Assembly (NCBI GenBank): GCA_002256145.1
Contig: NKIP01000003.1
Coordinates: 1 to 64,000, forward strand
DNA from: Comamonadaceae bacterium PBBC1
GTDB lineage: Bacteria; Pseudomonadota; Gammaproteobacteria; Burkholderiales; Burkholderiaceae_C
Length of the DNA: 64,000 nucleotides
Reading direction: 5' to 3'
Within the stretch, counting starts at the first letter, position 1, and each line of letters starts with the position of its first letter. Under the pieces are notes generated by a model. That model saw only the letters and a list, made by a program, of their open reading frames with translations. It had not been told where the DNA came from and did no database searches. Shown here piece by piece: positions 62,286 through 64,000 of the stretch. Position numbers and translations under genes: made by a program.

Positions 62286-62750
62286 TCAGCGTGGGCCGCT
62301 GCAGGTGCCTGTTTTGGCCATATTGAGTTTGGCAATGGCCGCTCTGCCTTTGGCTTCAGAGACTTTTTCAAGACCCGCGCCCTCGACCACCAGACCGACC
62401 TTGATGTATTGGCGAATGAAATACTTCTGACCTGGCTCGACCATCAGCTCCAACGCGTTGGGTGAAAACTCGGACTCGGTTTCAATCTTGTACTTTCTGC
62501 CGCCTTCCACTTCGGTGTAAAAAAAGACATCCGGACCACTTTCACCCAGGCACTTGCCGTTGATCCAAATGTCTTTTTTGAGAATCTTGCCCATCCAGCT
62601 GTCACGGTAAATGTAGAGGCCCGCTGTGCCTTGACTTGGCGCGTTGAACTCTTTGGACTTTGACGATGAATTTTGGGGCGCCATTTCGACGGTGGCGCAT
62701 CCAGAAACCACCAGGGTGGCAGCCAACAGCAGAGCAGAAATTGTTTTCAT
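62286..62750 (-). CDS. DUF2846-family lipoprotein
   Basis: A 154-residue lipoprotein with lipobox VVSGC (Cys18) and the DUF2846 pattern GLYIYRDSWMGKILKKDIWINGKCLGE followed by FFYTEVEGGRKYKIETESEFS. The function of the family is not known. Its promoter is likely in the AT-rich 190 bp up to 62945. Confidence 0.87.
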   Translation of the reverse strand: MKTISALLLAATLVVSGCATVEMAPQNSSSKSKEFNAPSQGTAGLYIYRDSWMGKILKKDIWINGKCLGESGPDVFFYTEVEGGRKYKIETESEFSPNALELMVEPGQKYFIRQYIKVGLVVEGAGLEKVSEAKGRAAIAKLNMAKTGTCSGPR

Positions 62751-62944
62751 GGTGAGGATTGAGTCGTGAAAACCTTGACAGTTTCACACTTTATGATGAT
62801 CTTGATAGCAAATTTTATTTTAAAGATACTTCTAAATAAGCTATTTATTGTTTCCATTTGTACACCCGACCAGCAGGAACCCTTGCTGCAAACCCCTTGC
62901 TGCAGCAGCAACTCGGGCTTTGAAAATTAACGGACAAGGCCGCA
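62751..62944. other. intergenic, AT-rich
   Basis: It holds the promoter of the DUF2846 gene (minus strand) and part of a low-GC stretch. No gene was recognised. Confidence 0.35.
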
Positions 62945-63073
62945 TCACTCAGACGGCGCAATCAACGCCACCAGCCCCATGCTCATGGCCTCCAGCTCGG
63001 GTTCAGGAAAACCGTGCTGGTCGAACAACGCGTTCATGCCTGCAAAGGCCTGATTCAAAAAGCCGGGCAGCAT
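62945..63073 (-). pseudogene. longer gene-end fragment ending ALIAPSE
   Basis: Encodes on the minus strand MLPGFLNQAFAGMNALFDQ followed by HGFPEPELEAMSMGLVALIAPSE, 42 residues and a stop. It shares its end with 60377-60438. It is either a remnant of a larger gene or a very small one; no ribosome binding site is obvious. Confidence 0.5.
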
Positions 63074-63085
63074 CCCCACCACTGA

Positions 63086-63199
63086 ATGGAAACACCATTG
63101 GTAACAAATGCGTTACCCTTAACCAAGGAATTATTGGCCGAGTACAAGGCCCGAAAAAAAGTAACGCACGCCAACACAAGCACTAAGCACAAGAGGTAA
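63086..63199 (+). CDS. possible 37-residue leader ORF
   Basis: METPLVTNALPLTKELLAEY then KARKKVTHANTSTKHKR, ending 4 bp before the ATG of the HTH gene, whose ribosome binding site overlaps its stop (AAGAGGTAA). It may be a small co-translated peptide or the remnant of a lost toxin gene. Confidence 0.35.
   Translation: METPLVTNALPLTKELLAEYKARKKVTHANTSTKHKR
63100..63169. promoter_or_regulatory. candidate operator GGTAAC...GTTACC
   Basis: A perfect inverted repeat GGTAAC-AAATGC-GTTACC (63100-63117), with a third half-site AGTAACGC at about 63162-63169, upstream of an HTH antitoxin gene. Typical for autoregulation of an addiction module. Confidence 0.5.
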
Positions 63200-63203
63200 G
63201 CCC

Positions 63204-63524
63204 ATGGCACTGACCAGAAACTTCAAAGACACTGTCGTCGAGCGCGTTCAGAGTGACGCATCTTTTGCACAGGCACTCCTGGATGAAGCCGCCACTTTGT
63301 TTCTTAACGGCGAACCCGAAACAGCCCGGCTGATTTTGCGAGACCTGGTCAACGCCACCATGGGCTTTGAGCAACTGGCCGCATTGACGGCCAAGCCCAG
63401 CAAAAGCCTGCACCGGATGCTTTCGCCCAAAGGCAATCCCAGCATGGACAACCTTGCGGCCATTTTCAGGGCCGTGCGCGAGAGGCTTCAGGTCAGCCTG
63501 TCTGCGCATTCGGTTGCGGCTTAG
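63204..63524 (+). CDS. addiction-module HTH antidote protein, orphan
   Basis: A 106-residue protein with the pattern of addiction-module antidote regulators: ETARLILRDLVNATMGFEQLAALTAKPSKSLHRMLSPKGNPSMDNLAAIFRAV, where the helix-turn-helix lies at about 55-80. The usual RelE/HigB-type toxin gene is absent on either side. Ribosome binding site AAGAGG is upstream. Confidence 0.8.
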   Translation: MALTRNFKDTVVERVQSDASFAQALLDEAATLFLNGEPETARLILRDLVNATMGFEQLAALTAKPSKSLHRMLSPKGNPSMDNLAAIFRAVRERLQVSLSAHSVAA

Positions 63525-63553
63525 TGCCTGAGCAAGCCACCGTCACCCAGGAT

Positions 63554-64000
63554 TCACCGCCCCTTGACCGCCTGCAAAGCCATCGCATATTCCTTCGAAA
63601 AATCCGCCCCCAGGTCCGCGCTCGGGTCGACCTTCTGGAAGGCCGCGTACATGATGGCCAGCAGGTGCAGGCCTGAGAACTCGCCGGGCAAACTCTTGAG
63701 CGTGTATTGCTTTGATGGGTTGTTGATGTCCAGCCCGGACTGACCCTTCAAAGCGATTTCGAGGGCGATGCGCTGCATGTCCTTGGGGCCGACTTTGTCG
63801 AAGGTGCGCAGCGCATCGGTCATGTAGGCCACCACGTCCAGCCGCAGGCCGCCGACGGTACCCTCTTGCAAACCCTTGTGCGCCAAGCGCGTACGGGCTT
63901 TTTCGGCCTGCTCCACCACCGGCGATGTCGGGTGCTCTTTGATGATCCGGTTGAACAGACCATCGGCTTCGCGGTCGGCATCGACCGTGTCCAGGTCGGA
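63554..64000 (-). CDS. hypothetical protein, 5' part outside the window
   Basis: Not recognised. The reading frame runs off the right edge, so the N-terminus is missing; 148 residues are visible. The helical part includes GLRLDVVAYMTDALRTFDK and FSGLHLLAIMYAAFQKVDPSADLG. Because the frame is open to the edge, an apparent GTG start at 63919 is not taken as real. Confidence 0.7.
   Translation of the reverse strand, partial: SDLDTVDADREADGLFNRIIKEHPTSPVVEQAEKARTRLAHKGLQEGTVGGLRLDVVAYMTDALRTFDKVGPKDMQRIALEIALKGQSGLDINNPSKQYTLKSLPGEFSGLHLLAIMYAAFQKVDPSADLGADFSKEYAMALQAVKGR

Overview
The window reads as a chromosomal segment of a betaproteobacterium of the order Burkholderiales, most probably family Comamonadaceae (Limnohabitans/Rhodoferax-like). 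The grounds are high coding GC, the core order pyk-fba-purC-purE-purK-tsaC, a phasin gene (PHA storage), TRAP transporters and a PQ-loop SemiSWEET. This assignment is an inference from gene content, not a database match. No rRNA, tRNA, CRISPR array, integrase or intact IS was recognised.

Layout. 0.3-6.4 kb: psd; a compact minus-strand operon (DMT transporter, tsaB, rimI, family-4 uracil-DNA glycosylase) with stop/start overlaps; dacB; a SemiSWEET. 6.4-22.9 kb: a secreted lipase-like lipoprotein, then housekeeping genes for tRNA t6A (tsaC), purines (purK, purE, purC), glycolysis/Calvin cycle (fba, pyk, pgk), a thioredoxin-TPR chaperone (cnoX), an Mpo1-like protein, a desaturase, azlCD, fmt and def. 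22.9-30.3 kb: a phosphoethanolamine transferase divergent from a PAP2 phosphatase, dprA, and the yajC-secD-secF translocon operon. 30.4-36.3 kb: a cobalt-type nitrile hydratase operon (alpha, beta, accessory protein) with an RhtA-type exporter, an enoyl-CoA hydratase-like protein, a phasin and an HSL-type hydrolase. 36.7-39.9 kb: a lone homodimeric pyruvate dehydrogenase E1 divergent from an Lrp/AsnC regulator. 40-45.8 kb: a Fic protein, an SDR plus a TRAP transporter operon, and an exonuclease.

46-64 kb is an accessory region. After an Old Yellow Enzyme gene (nemA-like) come a ParE/RHH toxin-antitoxin pair, a Fic protein, a VapBC/FitAB pair, a phosphoesterase, a secreted glycosidase, glpD/glpK, a third Fic protein with an altered catalytic motif, two small unknown genes, an AbiE-type pair, an orphan ParD-like protein, a HicAB locus with a third overlapping gene, a truncated DUF4325 gene, a DUF2846 lipoprotein and an orphan HTH antitoxin. 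Fragments of the 3' end of nemA recur next to two of these modules. Debris of a second fic gene lies on both sides of the SDR-TRAP cluster. A third gene-end fragment is scattered among the last toxin-antitoxin modules.

Two REP/BIME-like repeat families, both with a GTAG head, occupy many intergenic spaces. One forms a higher-order array with a period near 198 bp at 52.15-52.67 kb. The strongest candidates for something not yet described are the accretion of toxin-antitoxin and Fic modules marked by nemA 3'-end copies, and the three-gene hicAB operon. No completely new defence machinery could be proven from sequence alone.
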